Made by a program: the position numbers and the translations under genes. Positions 26,541 to 35,647 of a stretch of DNA of 64,000 nt are shown piece after piece. How positions within the stretch are numbered: the stretch's first letter is position 1; each line of letters starts with the position of its first letter. The stretch covers positions 30,098-94,097 of the forward strand of contig NZ_JAMFLG010000020.1 in assembly GCF_023502205.1 (NCBI RefSeq), written 5' to 3'. Origin of the DNA: Aquiflexum sp. TKW24L. GTDB lineage: Bacteria > Bacteroidota > Bacteroidia > Cytophagales > Cyclobacteriaceae. Under the pieces are notes generated by a model. It was given only the letters and a program-made list of their open reading frames with translations, was not told the DNA's origin and searched no databases.

Positions 26541-26772
26541 TAACAAACCTTGATGTTTCAATCTTTAAAATCATTTTTCCGAAATAAAGCAGAAATTTTG
26601 AATTAACATCAAATCCCTTTGATCCAAAAATTTTTCTTTCAAGAAGACCAAATTCAGGGGGCATTAGACTTTCTCAAAGGAATCCTTGCCAATGGTTTTT
26701 CAGCCTTTTTTTGACTACTTTTGAGGCACTTCGATTGAAGGATAATTTGAATGAAGCCCAGATAACCCATTT

Positions 26773-27723
26773 ATGAGAGATATAAAATTGGTAGAGGTTC
26801 GATCAGAAATTGCTGCCGGAACGAGAGGTGCGAGTTTGGGCATCGATGCACTCAAAATCGCAAGCTTGGACAAAACTTCGGATTTCTTTACCAGATTTGA
26901 CCCGATCAATGTCCCGGATGCCAACAATTTTCTTTGGAAAGGAAACAAGCATCCACATGCCAAATACATAGATGGTGTCTACCAGGTTTTGAAAAATGTA
27001 TACAGCACCGTTGAATCCCTAAGGTTAGAGAAATTATTCCCCATCGTTCTTGCAGGTGACCATTCTACCGCAGCGGGGACTATCATGGGAATCAAAGCAG
27101 CACATCCCGATAAAAGACTTGGTGTGATCTGGATAGATGCACATGCAGACCTCCACACACCGTATACCACGCCTTCTGGAAACATGCACGGAATGCCTTT
27201 GGCAATGTGCATTCAAACCGACAACAGAGACTGCGAAGTCAACCAACCTGCTGAAGAAACGGTTCAGTATTGGGAGAAAATAAAAAAAATAGGTGGTGAT
27301 GCACCAAAAATCAAAGCAGAAGACATCGTATTTATTTCCGTAAGAGATACTGAAGCACCTGAAGATTTTCTAATCAAAAAATTGGGTATCAAGAATTTTA
27401 CAACAGAAGACGTCCGCGCACTTGGCATCAGCAAAGTAGCAGCAGAAGCATTAAGCATCCTTGCAGATTGTGATCAGATTTACATTTCCTTTGATGTGGA
27501 CAGCTTGGATTCTTCGATCTCAATGGGAACCGGAACGCCCGTTGCAAACGGATTAACCGTTAAAGAGGCCCTAGAACTCAACGCTGAATTGATCAAAGAC
27601 AAGCGGGTTTGCTGTTGGGAAATCGTCGAAGTTAACCCTACCCTTGATTCCGAAAACCTGATGGCAGAAAATGCCTTTGACATCCTTGAAGCGACTACCA
27701 AGTCATTGGTGGATAACTTTTAG
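26773..27723 (+). CDS. rocF: Arginase-family ureohydrolase
   Basis: A 316-residue Mn-dependent ureohydrolase. The metal-binding motifs are GDHSTAAG, DAHADLHTP and SFDVDSLDSS; the segment TTPSGNMHGMPLA matches the arginase substrate loop (S-G-N-x-H-G) rather than the agmatinase one. Expected reaction: arginine to ornithine and urea. Formiminoglutamase or agmatinase are the alternatives. It is followed by tandem repeats and argS, and together with the arginine decarboxylase at 17.5 kb shows arginine as a theme of this part of the chromosome. Confidence 0.85.
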   Translation: MRDIKLVEVRSEIAAGTRGASLGIDALKIASLDKTSDFFTRFDPINVPDANNFLWKGNKHPHAKYIDGVYQVLKNVYSTVESLRLEKLFPIVLAGDHSTAAGTIMGIKAAHPDKRLGVIWIDAHADLHTPYTTPSGNMHGMPLAMCIQTDNRDCEVNQPAEETVQYWEKIKKIGGDAPKIKAEDIVFISVRDTEAPEDFLIKKLGIKNFTTEDVRALGISKVAAEALSILADCDQIYISFDVDSLDSSISMGTGTPVANGLTVKEALELNAELIKDKRVCCWEIVEVNPTLDSENLMAENAFDILEATTKSLVDNF

Positions 27724-27725
27724 GA

Positions 27726-27806
27726 TTAATGGTTATTTGGTTAATGGTTATTTGGTTAATGGTTATTTGGTTAATGGTTATTTGGTTAATGGTTATTTGG
27801 TTAATG
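27726..27806. repeat. 15-bp tandem repeat, 5.4 copies
   Basis: The unit TTAATGGTTATTTGG is repeated five times without a change (27726-27800) and followed by TTAATG. It begins 3 bp after the arginase stop. The identity of the copies points to recent expansion. Confidence 0.97.
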
Positions 27807-27863
27807 AAAGTATAAAAATTTAAAAACTGAGAAAAGAGATAAAAATCCCTGTCTTGGGCCAAG

Positions 27864-27898
27864 TCTCATGTCTTAAGTCTCACGTCTCATGTCTATTT
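27864..27898. repeat. Heptamer array TCTCATG directly before argS
   Basis: Five 7-bp units (TCTCATG, TCTTAAG, TCTCACG, TCTCATG, TCTATTT) end two bases before the argS ATG. The same heptamer class is seen at 2858-2906 and, as TCGAGAA units, at 60077-60097. Confidence 0.75.
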
Positions 27899-27899
27899 C

Positions 27900-29690
27900 A
27901 TGAATTTAGAACAGAAAATATCCGCCAGCATCCAAGAAGCCTTTTTAGAGCTTTTTGGACATCAGGCTACTATAGAAGAACTTGCCCTACAACCTACCCG
28001 AAAGGAATTTGAAGGGACTTTTACCTTTGTGGTTTTTCCTTTTTTGAAAATCACCAAACTCAATCCTGAGGCTTCCGGAACCAAAATCGGGGAATATCTC
28101 GTAGCAAACTGCAGCGTGGTCTCCAATTTCAATATTGTAAAAGGATTCCTGAATATCTCCGTGAAGGAAACATCTTGGTTAGATATTTTTTCAAAAATAT
28201 ATACCAACCCTGTTTTGGGCCAACTTCCCGCAAACGGCAAAAAGGTTATGGTCGAGTACAGCAGCCCCAATACCAACAAACCGCTACATCTTGGCCATTT
28301 GAGAAATAATTTCCTTGGGTATGCAGTTGCAGAAATCCTCAAGGCAAACGGCTATGAAGTAGTCAAAGCCAATTTGGTCAATGACCGAGGTATCCATATC
28401 TGCAAATCGATGGTGGCTTACAAACACCATGGTAATGGAGAAACCCCAACATCAAGTGGATTAAAGGGAGATCATTTGGCAGGAAAATACTACGTGATTT
28501 TTGACAAGGATTACAAAAAAGAAATCCAGCAGCTCCTATCAGATGGTCAAACCGAAGAGCAGGCAAAGAAAAACGCTCCTCTCATGCATGAAGCGCAGGA
28601 AATGCTAAGACTTTGGGAGGCCGGAGACAAAGAGGTTGTCGATCTTTGGAAAACCATGAACGGATGGGTATATGAGGGATTTGATGGGACTTACAAAAAG
28701 ATGGGAGTCGATTTCGATAAGTTTTACTACGAATCAGACACTTACCTTTTAGGAAAAAATATTGTAGATGAGGGTCTGGAGAAGGGCGTTTTCTTCAAAA
28801 AGGAAAATGGCTCAGTTTGGGTGGATTTGTCGGCAGAAGGTTTGGACGAGAAACTTGTTTTAAGATCTGATGGCACTTCGGTCTACATCACGCAAGATAT
28901 GGGAACCTGCGAGTTGAAATACCAGGATTTCCACTTTGACAAATCCGTCTATGTCGTCGGCAATGAGCAGGATTATCATTTTGATGTGTTGTTCAAGATC
29001 ATGCGTAAATTGGGTCGTCCCTATGGAGATGGATTGTATCATTTGTCTTACGGGATGGTGGATTTGCCTACCGGAAAGATGAAATCCCGTGAAGGAACCG
29101 TCGTCGATGCAGATGACCTCATGCAGGAAATGATCGAAACTGCCGAAAGCCATACTAAAGAATTGGGCAAAATAGATGGCTTCAGCACAGAAAAAGCTGC
29201 AGAACTTTATGAAATATTGGGAATGGGCGCTTTGAAGTATTTCTTACTCAAAGTCGATCCCAAGAAAAGAATGCTTTTCAATCCCCAAGAATCAATCGAA
29301 TTCCAAGGAAATACAGGCCCTTTTATCCAATATTCTCACGCCCGGATTGCTTCCATTCTTCGAAAAGCAGATCAGATCGGAGTAGATTACAGCAGTGCGG
29401 GATTTGAAGGATTGGACAAACTTGAGCCTGCGGAAAGAGACTTGATCGTGGTTTTGAATGAGTATGAGAAAAAAATCATAGCTGCAGGTGAAGAATATTC
29501 TCCTTCCGTATTAGCCCAGTATCTTTTTGACTTAGCTAAGGAATACAATAGATTTTACGCAGAATTGTCGATCTTCCATGAAAATGATCTCAAGGTTCAA
29601 TCTTTCAGAATCGCAATATCAGCCATCACCGCCAAAACAATCCGCAAGGGCATGCAGTTATTAGGAATCAAAGTCCCAGACAGAATGTAA
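27900..29690 (+). CDS. argS: Arginyl-tRNA synthetase
   Basis: A 596-residue class I aminoacyl-tRNA synthetase. An N-terminal additional domain (about 1-110) precedes the HIGH-like motif HLGH (130-133) in SSPNTNKPLHLGHLRNN; the KMSKS-equivalent is KMKSREGTVVDADDL, as in ArgRS; the C-terminal anticodon-binding domain contains FNPQESIEFQGNTGPFIQY and ends RKGMQLLGIKVPDRM, the typical last residues. Essential, cytosolic. A heptamer repeat array abuts the start codon, so the 5' UTR of this gene may vary between strains. Confidence 0.97.
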   Translation: MNLEQKISASIQEAFLELFGHQATIEELALQPTRKEFEGTFTFVVFPFLKITKLNPEASGTKIGEYLVANCSVVSNFNIVKGFLNISVKETSWLDIFSKIYTNPVLGQLPANGKKVMVEYSSPNTNKPLHLGHLRNNFLGYAVAEILKANGYEVVKANLVNDRGIHICKSMVAYKHHGNGETPTSSGLKGDHLAGKYYVIFDKDYKKEIQQLLSDGQTEEQAKKNAPLMHEAQEMLRLWEAGDKEVVDLWKTMNGWVYEGFDGTYKKMGVDFDKFYYESDTYLLGKNIVDEGLEKGVFFKKENGSVWVDLSAEGLDEKLVLRSDGTSVYITQDMGTCELKYQDFHFDKSVYVVGNEQDYHFDVLFKIMRKLGRPYGDGLYHLSYGMVDLPTGKMKSREGTVVDADDLMQEMIETAESHTKELGKIDGFSTEKAAELYEILGMGALKYFLLKVDPKKRMLFNPQESIEFQGNTGPFIQYSHARIASILRKADQIGVDYSSAGFEGLDKLEPAERDLIVVLNEYEKKIIAAGEEYSPSVLAQYLFDLAKEYNRFYAELSIFHENDLKVQSFRIAISAITAKTIRKGMQLLGIKVPDRM

Positions 29691-29691
29691 T

Positions 29692-30273
29692 ATGAAAAAA
29701 ATCTTTATCGCCTTCGCTATTATCGCTTTTGCCTGTACATCCAGTGTCCAAAAGAAAGACCCTTCCACCATTGTATCCTTAGACCAAATGATTATGGAAA
29801 AATCCATTTACGATTTTAAAATGAAAGACATCAATGGTGAGGAAGTCGATTTCTCTCAGTTCAAAGGAAAAAAACTTCTGATAGTCAACGTCGCTTCCAA
29901 ATGTGGCTATACACCACAATATGAAGATTTACAAAAACTCCATGAAAAGCATGGAGATGAGGTCACCATTATTGGGTTTCCAGCCAATAACTTTGGCGGT
30001 CAAGAACCCGGAACAAATGAGGAAATCAAAGAATTCTGCTCTTCCAAGTTTGGAGTCACTTTCCGGATGATGGACAAAGTATCCGTCAAAGGTGCGGACA
30101 AAGATCCACTCTACAGATGGCTTTCGGACAAAGACATGAACGGATGGAATGAAAAAGAACCAACTTGGAATTTCTGCAAATACTTCATCAATGAAAAAGG
30201 AGAATTGGTGAAATTTTTCCCTTCTTCTGTGAAACCTATGGATGAAGAAATCCTAAAGCTCATTGCAGCATAA
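29692..30273 (+). CDS. Glutathione peroxidase-like lipoprotein
   Basis: A 193-residue thiol peroxidase with a lipoprotein-type signal peptide (lipobox IAFAC, Cys15). The peroxidatic Cys is C71 in NVASKCGYTPQY; GFPANNFGGQEPG supplies the conserved Gln and TWNFCKYFI the conserved Trp-Asn. It most likely uses thioredoxin rather than glutathione and protects the periplasm or membrane from lipid hydroperoxides. Its ATG is one base after the argS stop, so it shares the argS transcript, and a strong terminator follows. Confidence 0.92.
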   Translation: MKKIFIAFAIIAFACTSSVQKKDPSTIVSLDQMIMEKSIYDFKMKDINGEEVDFSQFKGKKLLIVNVASKCGYTPQYEDLQKLHEKHGDEVTIIGFPANNFGGQEPGTNEEIKEFCSSKFGVTFRMMDKVSVKGADKDPLYRWLSDKDMNGWNEKEPTWNFCKYFINEKGELVKFFPSSVKPMDEEILKLIAA

Positions 30274-30289
30274 AATAAATATTTGTTAC

Positions 30290-30326
30290 AAAAAGACCTG
30301 TTTTCATTCCGAGAACAGGTCTTTTT
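30290..30326 (+). terminator. Strong intrinsic terminator
   Basis: AAAAAGACCTGTTTTC (30290-30305) pairs with GAGAACAGGTCTTTTT (30311-30326). It ends the argS-peroxidase unit. Because it would lie inside a longer reading of menA, it also argues that menA starts downstream. Confidence 0.92.
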
Positions 30327-30351
30327 GTTAGTTTTGATCCAAAATATAAAA

Positions 30352-31263
30352 GTGGAAGTCACCTTATCCAGTAAAAAGCAAGCTTGGATGCATGCCATCC
30401 GATTGAGGACTTTACCCTTGGCTTTGTCGAGTATTTTAATGGGTTCATTTTTGGCAGCCTACAAAGAGGAATTTCGTCTTTGGGTATTTTTGATGGCTGC
30501 ATTGACCACAGTATTTCTCCAGATCCTTTCAAACCTTGCCAACGATTATGGAGACAGCATCCACGGCGCAGACTCCTTAGACCGGGAAGGTCCAATCAGG
30601 GCAGTTCAGTCCGGTATCGTCAGTTTGGAAGAAATGAAAAAAGCAATGATTTTTTTGGGAGCTTTATCACTTATCTCGGGGTTGGTTCTCCTATATATTG
30701 CCCTTCAGGATTGGAAAATATTTTTGTTGTTTTTGGGTTTGGGTATTGCGGCAATCATCGCAGCCGTAACTTATACTTCAGGTAGTAAACCATATGGTTA
30801 TGCCGGATTGGGGGATATTTCTGTTTTCCTGTTTTTTGGATTGCTAGGTGTGATAGGCACCTTTTTTCTCCATTCCCTTTACTTTGACTGGAGTATCTTG
30901 TTGCCTGCAGTTTCCCTTGGATTCTTCAGTTCTGCGGTATTAAATATCAATAATATACGCGACATCAAGGCAGATAGGATCGCCGGCAAAAAGTCCATTC
31001 CTGTCCGGATTGGAAGAAATAAAGCAGTGATTTACAATTGGCTTTTGATTTTTGGAGGAAATTTCTCTTTAATCTTGTTTGCAATTCTCAACCAATCATA
31101 TGGTTGCTTGACAGCCTTACTTGTATTTCCAATAATGGCCAAGGTAGGCAAGTCTGTGGCTACCAAAACCGAAGCGAAAGAACTTGATCCTTATCTGAAA
31201 AAAATGGCAATATCAACTTTGCTTTGGGTACTTGCATTTGGGGTTGGAATATTATTTTTTTAG
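30352..31263 (+). CDS. menA: 1,4-Dihydroxy-2-naphthoate polyprenyltransferase MenA
   Basis: A 303-residue integral membrane prenyltransferase (UbiA superfamily, about eight to nine helices) that attaches the polyprenyl tail in menaquinone synthesis. The first Asp-rich motif is NLANDYGDSIHGAD, followed by GPIRAVQSG, and the second is NNIRDIKADRIAGKKS; both are typical of MenA. The start is taken as GTG at 30352 (VEVTLSSKKQAWMHAIRLRT), since a frame open further upstream would run through a perfect terminator hairpin. Menaquinone as the quinone fits a Bacteroidota. Confidence 0.9.
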   Translation: MEVTLSSKKQAWMHAIRLRTLPLALSSILMGSFLAAYKEEFRLWVFLMAALTTVFLQILSNLANDYGDSIHGADSLDREGPIRAVQSGIVSLEEMKKAMIFLGALSLISGLVLLYIALQDWKIFLLFLGLGIAAIIAAVTYTSGSKPYGYAGLGDISVFLFFGLLGVIGTFFLHSLYFDWSILLPAVSLGFFSSAVLNINNIRDIKADRIAGKKSIPVRIGRNKAVIYNWLLIFGGNFSLILFAILNQSYGCLTALLVFPIMAKVGKSVATKTEAKELDPYLKKMAISTLLWVLAFGVGILFF

Positions 31264-31336
31264 ATAAAATAGTTAGTTTTCTGAATGGATTAAGGTAATT
31301 TTTGTATTTTCCAGCATCAAATAAACACCCTATACC

Positions 31337-32188
31337 ATGAAAACAATTCTCGTTCCCTATGATTTTTCCAAAGAAGCTAATTATGCTTTTGAATTTGCCA
31401 TAGAATTGGCAAGAAAGACAAAAAACAAATTAGGACTCTTGCATGTCATTGAACTTCCATCGCCTCAAAGTTTCTCCACCATCGGGGAAGTAGGTGCGTT
31501 TAGCGGGGAGTCAAACCAGATTTTCATGATCGAATTGATCGAAAAGAGAAAAAAGCAATTGGCTGCACTAGAAGATGAATTCAAGGATGGAGAATTTAAA
31601 TTTGAGACCAAAATGGTTTTTGGAAATCCTTATGCCGGCATTTCCAAGGAGATATTAGAAACCAAAGCAGACATAGTAATCATGGGAAGCAAAGGTTCAT
31701 CAGGAATAGAGGAGGTACTCATCGGAAGCAATACTGAAAAAGTAGTGCGACATTCCATCTGTCCTGTAATTACGATCAAAGGCCCAGTCACTATCGACAG
31801 TATCAATAAAGTGATATTTGCAAGTGATTTCAATGAGGTGCCGGGTGAGGTAATTGACAGACTCAAGACCGCGGTATCTACCATTGATGCTGAGCTTCAT
31901 TTGGTCAAAATCAATACACCGTCAATGTTTGAAAGTACGAGGACTTCAATGGAAAAAATGAAATCCTTTGTAGAAGATTTTGAAATCATAGCCACTTCCA
32001 TGCAGGTATACAATAGCACCTCTGAGGAGGAAGGGATTTTGGAATTTGCAGACGATGTTAATGCTGATATGATCGCAATGGCTACCCATGGAAGGACAGG
32101 ATTCCTTCACCTGTTGAGCGGCAGTATTGCGGAAGATGTGGTCAATGCCGCCCAAAGGCCGGTATGGACCATGAAATCGAAAAAATAG
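31337..32188 (+). CDS. Universal stress protein, two tandem Usp domains
   Basis: A 283-residue cytosolic protein made of two Usp domains (about 1-150 and 155-283). Both carry the ATP-binding loop: MGSKGSSG-n9-GSNTEKVV in the first and [18 protein letters not shown] in the second. Such tandem proteins bind ATP and are induced in stress. The initiator codon has no evident Shine-Dalgarno. The yciH-like gene follows after one base, so the two are an operon. Confidence 0.93.
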   Translation: MKTILVPYDFSKEANYAFEFAIELARKTKNKLGLLHVIELPSPQSFSTIGEVGAFSGESNQIFMIELIEKRKKQLAALEDEFKDGEFKFETKMVFGNPYAGISKEILETKADIVIMGSKGSSGIEEVLIGSNTEKVVRHSICPVITIKGPVTIDSINKVIFASDFNEVPGEVIDRLKTAVSTIDAELHLVKINTPSMFESTRTSMEKMKSFVEDFEIIATSMQVYNSTSEEEGILEFADDVNADMIAMATHGRTGFLHLLSGSIAEDVVNAAQRPVWTMKSKK

Positions 32189-32189
32189 A

Positions 32190-32546
32190 ATGTCTAAAAA
32201 GAATAACAATGATTGGAAGAAAAGGGACGGAGTGGTGTATTCTACCAGCAACGATTTTACTTTCAACTTTGGAGGAGATAAAGAGTCCGAAACGCTACCT
32301 TCTTCGAAACAGAATCTCAAAGTCATGCTGGACAAAAAATCCCGCGGAGGCAAGCAGGTGACTTTGGTAGAGGGATTTATCGGGACCGATGATGACCTCA
32401 AAGAACTTGGCAAACTGCTTAAAAGCAAATGTGGCGTCGGAGGAAGTGCCAAAGAGGGGGAGATCCTGATCCAAGGTGATCACCGTGATAAAGTTCTTCA
32501 GATATTGGTTCAGGAAGGCTACAAAGCCAAAAAAACCGGAGGATAA
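32190..32546 (+). CDS. yciH: SUI1/YciH-family translation factor
   Basis: A 118-residue eIF1-like protein. The SUI1 fold occupies about residues 40-115, with [27 protein letters not shown] and [18 protein letters not shown], the conserved SUI1 core. In bacteria YciH binds the small ribosomal subunit and may affect initiation fidelity under stress. It is linked to the universal stress protein gene (1 bp spacing) and followed by a terminator. Confidence 0.93.
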   Translation: MSKKNNNDWKKRDGVVYSTSNDFTFNFGGDKESETLPSSKQNLKVMLDKKSRGGKQVTLVEGFIGTDDDLKELGKLLKSKCGVGGSAKEGEILIQGDHRDKVLQILVQEGYKAKKTGG

Positions 32547-32569
32547 TCTTTCCACAATTGACAATATTG

Positions 32570-32602
32570 CACCAAGCTTCTAATCAAAGCTTGGTGTTTT
32601 TG
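32570..32602 (+). terminator. Intrinsic terminator
   Basis: CACCAAGCTT (32570-32579) pairs with AAGCTTGGTG (32587-32596), then TTTTTG. It ends the usp-yciH operon. Confidence 0.9.
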
Positions 32603-32624
32603 TTTCAACCCATTACTTTCAGAA

Positions 32625-33338
32625 ATGCGCAACAGATTGTCTTATTTTTTCGAAATGATATTTTTGGTTCCAGTATTCCCAATCCTTTATTTTAGAGGAA
32701 AGAAACTTATCGGGGCAATGGTAAAGCTTCCTCCTAGAAGTGAATTTCAGAAAATCGAAGGCCGTGATCCTAATTACCATCTCCTTATCATTGGAGAATC
32801 AACCGCAGCTGGGGTAGGCGCATCAAGCCCTGACACGACTTTTGCCTCTCAGATTTTCAATCATTCTGAGGGGAAATATTCTATTCATAATTTGGGAAAA
32901 AATGGACTGAGGGCTAAAGAACTCTTTGGGCTATTTCAAAAATCTGAAGTAGAAGTTGCCACTTCCTTTACAAAAACGATCATCCTTATAGGTGCAAATG
33001 ATTGCTTCAAATTTACTCCCCCCAGAAGATTCAGTAAAGAAATGGAAACTTTCATTCTATTTTTGATAAGGGATAAAGGAGTAAAAAACATCATCATCCC
33101 CTTAATCCCTCCGGTTCAGGTGTTTCCCGGAATTCCGCGGAGCATGCGGTTTTTCTTAGGATGGCATAGAGGCATTTTGACTAAAGAATTGAAAATGCTG
33201 GAAAAAAATATACTGCAACTTTCCTTTGAAAATTATGAGTCTGATACGGCCGCAGGATTTTATGCAGAAGATGGCATTCATCCGTCAGATCTGGGTTATG
33301 AATTGATAGCTAAGACAATAGCTACAAAAATTCAATAA
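32625..33338 (+). CDS. SGNH/GDSL-type hydrolase
   Basis: A 237-residue hydrolase of the SGNH superfamily. The four blocks are visible: GESTAAGVG (Ser nucleophile, about 64-72), NLGKNGLRA (Gly), GANDCFKF (Asn, about 124-131) and DGIHPSDLGY (catalytic Asp-His, about 219-228). An N-terminal hydrophobic segment (about 5-22) suggests membrane anchoring or export. Substrates in this superfamily are acyl esters of lipids or acetylated sugars; no specific one is indicated. Confidence 0.88.
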   Translation: MRNRLSYFFEMIFLVPVFPILYFRGKKLIGAMVKLPPRSEFQKIEGRDPNYHLLIIGESTAAGVGASSPDTTFASQIFNHSEGKYSIHNLGKNGLRAKELFGLFQKSEVEVATSFTKTIILIGANDCFKFTPPRRFSKEMETFILFLIRDKGVKNIIIPLIPPVQVFPGIPRSMRFFLGWHRGILTKELKMLEKNILQLSFENYESDTAAGFYAEDGIHPSDLGYELIAKTIATKIQ

Positions 33339-33342
33339 AAAT

Positions 33343-33366
33343 AAGTGGTCAAAAAAATGACCACTT
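33343..33366 (+). terminator. Terminator hairpin
   Basis: AAGTGGTCA (33343-33351) pairs with TGACCACTT (33358-33366) directly after the SGNH hydrolase stop. The T tract is weak. Confidence 0.7.
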
Positions 33367-33490
33367 GATTATCCCAAAAAATTAACCATAAACAAAAAGC
33401 ATAACTCCCAAATACCTGATAGAGAAATATTGAAAGCCAAATACATTTACGAGCTCACATCTTACTCCAGATTGATCAATAGAAAAAATA

Positions 33491-33886
33491 ATGAAACAAT
33501 TCATCGCAAAATTCGCCTTGGTGGTCAAAGATTATGATGAAGCCATCGCCTTTTATATCCATAAACTCGGCTTCATGTTATTGGAAGACACCCGCATGTC
33601 AGATACTAAAAGATGGGTCAGGATCGCGCCTCCGGGCTATGAATATGGACAATGTGAAATTCTTTTGGCAAAAGCAGCTGATGAAAATCAGGCAAAAGCC
33701 ATTGGCAACCAAAGTGGTGGAAGGGTGTTTTTGTTTTTGTACACTGATGATATTGCAAGGGATTACCAAAATCTGATTGAGCAAAAAATCAAAATCATAC
33801 GACCATTGAGCACAGAATCATACGGGACTGTAGCCGTATTTGCGGATTTGTATGGCAACCTTTGGGACTTGATCCAACCAATCTGA
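33491..33886 (+). CDS. VOC-family (glyoxalase/bleomycin-resistance-like) protein
   Basis: A 131-residue protein with the vicinal oxygen chelate fold: FALVVKDYDEAIAFYIHKLGFML at the start, RWVRIAPPG in the centre and VAVFADLYGNLWDLIQ at the end, where the last E/Q position normally binds metal (here the usual Glu is replaced by Asp-Leu). Members include lyases, dioxygenases and binding proteins; the substrate is unknown. The gene is followed after 11 bp by a PAP2-like membrane protein. Confidence 0.85.
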   Translation: MKQFIAKFALVVKDYDEAIAFYIHKLGFMLLEDTRMSDTKRWVRIAPPGYEYGQCEILLAKAADENQAKAIGNQSGGRVFLFLYTDDIARDYQNLIEQKIKIIRPLSTESYGTVAVFADLYGNLWDLIQPI

Positions 33887-33897
33887 TAAATAATCCC

Positions 33898-34467
33898 ATG
33901 CGAAGGAAAACCGCAAAGATAATTTCGGTCATTGGGCACCCCCTACTTTTTGGGAATGCTTACGTCATATTCATGTCCTTTCACAATCTGGAGAGGGAAT
34001 TGGCGCTTATGGTCTCATTGCTTGTGATTTTTTTGGTAGCTGTACCGATCATTTGGAACAACTATCTGAAAATGAAAAGCGGGAAGTATACCAATTTTGA
34101 TGTCTCAGACAGGATTCAAAGGAAGGGTTTCTATCCTTTTGCCATCAGCCTGTTTATGGTTTTGCTGTTGGTTTTTTGGACCTTGAAATTCCCTCGAGAA
34201 GTTATACTCCAAACACTTGTTTTCTTTGCCATGGTGCTGACCATGGCCTTGGTCAATCTCAGGATAAAAGCTTCCATGCATGCCGGAATTGCATTCTATA
34301 TTGTGGTAAATATATTTGGGTTTGGATTTCTTCCGGGACTCATCACTTTGGCTTTTGGACTTGCAGTGACATGGTCAAGGTGGGAGATGGAAAGGCACAG
34401 TATGAAAGAATTGGTATTTGGTACTTTAATTGGGTCTTTTTTCGGGGCATTGGGTCTGATGATTTGA
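33898..34467 (+). CDS. PAP2-like integral membrane protein
   Basis: A 189-residue membrane protein with about six hydrophobic helices. KASMHAG (near residue 125) and SRWEMERHSMKE (about 160-171) correspond to the second and third motifs of PAP2 phosphatases (PSGH and SRxxxxxHxxxD), but the Pro-Ser-Gly-His is Ala-Ser-Met-His and the last Asp is Glu. It may be a lipid phosphatase with altered motifs or an inactive relative. The start at 33898 (MRRKTAK) is preferred over an upstream frame extension overlapping the VOC gene. Confidence 0.7.
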   Translation: MRRKTAKIISVIGHPLLFGNAYVIFMSFHNLERELALMVSLLVIFLVAVPIIWNNYLKMKSGKYTNFDVSDRIQRKGFYPFAISLFMVLLLVFWTLKFPREVILQTLVFFAMVLTMALVNLRIKASMHAGIAFYIVVNIFGFGFLPGLITLAFGLAVTWSRWEMERHSMKELVFGTLIGSFFGALGLMI

Positions 34468-34490
34468 GAAGTTTGCCTCCGAATTTAATT

Positions 34491-35006
34491 TTAGAGATCA
34501 ACCTGAAAGAGATTCAAGTCCTCCCCTTCTTTGAGCTGAATCGACCTTTGGTATTGAAACCCTAATTTCTCTACTAGCCTTATTGACGATTTATTATTAG
34601 GTAGTACAATAGCCAAAATTGTTTCCAACTTCAACTTACTTTTCGTATGCTCCAAAACTCCCTTTGCAGCCTTCAAAGCAAATCCCTTTCCCATAAATTC
34701 TGGTAGAAAAGCAAATCCAAGATCAGGATGTTCCAAAGTTTCCCTTTTGAGTAGACCGCATATACCTATTGGCAATCCTAAAAGTTTCTCTTCCACCATG
34801 TACAACCCAAAACCATATTCCTTATAATTTTTGAGTGGGCCGTTCAGAAGATATTCCCTTGCCTGCCTTTCATTTTTTACGCCGCGGTCACCAATGTATT
34901 GCAACCAGCCAGGGCTGTTCAGAAGAGCAAGTATGAATCGGAAATCATTTAAATCTAACTCTCTCAGGATAAGTCGATCTGTTTCTATCACATTCATGGA
35001 CATCAT
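34491..35006 (-). CDS. GNAT N-acetyltransferase, RimJ/RimL-like
   Basis: A 171-residue GNAT-fold enzyme that begins IETDRLILRELDLNDF, the RimJ/RimL-type N terminus, with a P-loop-like acetyl-CoA motif in LPEFMGKGFALKAAKG and the late NNKSSIRLVEKLGF segment. It probably acetylates a protein or small-molecule amine. Its ATG overlaps the stop of the uracil-DNA-glycosylase-like gene (ATGA), so translation is coupled. Confidence 0.88.
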   Translation of the reverse strand: MMSMNVIETDRLILRELDLNDFRFILALLNSPGWLQYIGDRGVKNERQAREYLLNGPLKNYKEYGFGLYMVEEKLLGLPIGICGLLKRETLEHPDLGFAFLPEFMGKGFALKAAKGVLEHTKSKLKLETILAIVLPNNKSSIRLVEKLGFQYQRSIQLKEGEDLNLFQVDL

Positions 35007-35587
35007 TTGAGGAGAATAGTTTGGACTTTTTCTCTCAAAACAGGCACCACTGCACTCTCAAACCACGGGTTTTTGTTTTGCCAAATCTTATTCCTTGGAG
35101 AAGGATGGACCAAGGGAAAATATGTTGGAAGGTATTCTTCAAAAGACGTGACTGTTTCAGTGAGGTTTTGCTTTTTTGATTTCCCAAGATAATACGCTTG
35201 CGAGTAACTGCCAATCAGCAAAGTAAGCCGGATTTGAGGCATCTCAGCCAAAAGCGGCTGATGCCAAATCGGTGCGCATTCAGGTCTCGGAGGAAGGTCT
35301 CCACCTTTCCCTTTGCCGGGATAACAAAATCCCATCGGCACAATCGCAAAAAGTTTTGGATTATAAAAGTCTACCGGATCCACTCCCAACCACCGACGAA
35401 GTTCTTTGCCACTTTGGTCATCCCACGGAATACCTGAAGCATGAACTTTGGTGCCGGGTGCCTGTCCTACTATCAGGATTTTAGCAGCTGGATCTGCGAT
35501 AAAAACAGGATTGGGACCCAATGGCAGAAATGACTCACAGATCCTACATTTTTTAATCCGGGAAAATAAAGGTTCAGTTTGTCGCAT
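35003..35587 (-). CDS. Uracil-DNA glycosylase family protein
   Basis: A 194-residue protein of the UDG superfamily. IVGQAPGTKVHASGIPWDD (about 38-56) contains motif A, and LVHPSPRN (about 157-164) motif B with the conserved His. The N-terminal CRICE could contribute to an Fe-S site, but the four Cys of family 4 enzymes are not all present. The group is usually annotated as uracil-DNA glycosylase family without known substrate. ATG 35587 chosen over an adjacent TTG. Confidence 0.85.
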   Translation of the reverse strand: MRQTEPLFSRIKKCRICESFLPLGPNPVFIADPAAKILIVGQAPGTKVHASGIPWDDQSGKELRRWLGVDPVDFYNPKLFAIVPMGFCYPGKGKGGDLPPRPECAPIWHQPLLAEMPQIRLTLLIGSYSQAYYLGKSKKQNLTETVTSFEEYLPTYFPLVHPSPRNKIWQNKNPWFESAVVPVLREKVQTILLK

Positions 35588-35647
35588 CAATCTACTTTCA
35601 ACCCCTGCTTCTGAATTGTTGCTTTATGCTATCAGTAAAAAACATAA

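Noticed and set aside
27726..27806. Possible CRISPR array
   Set aside because: The 15-bp units are contiguous with no spacers and no cas genes nearby.
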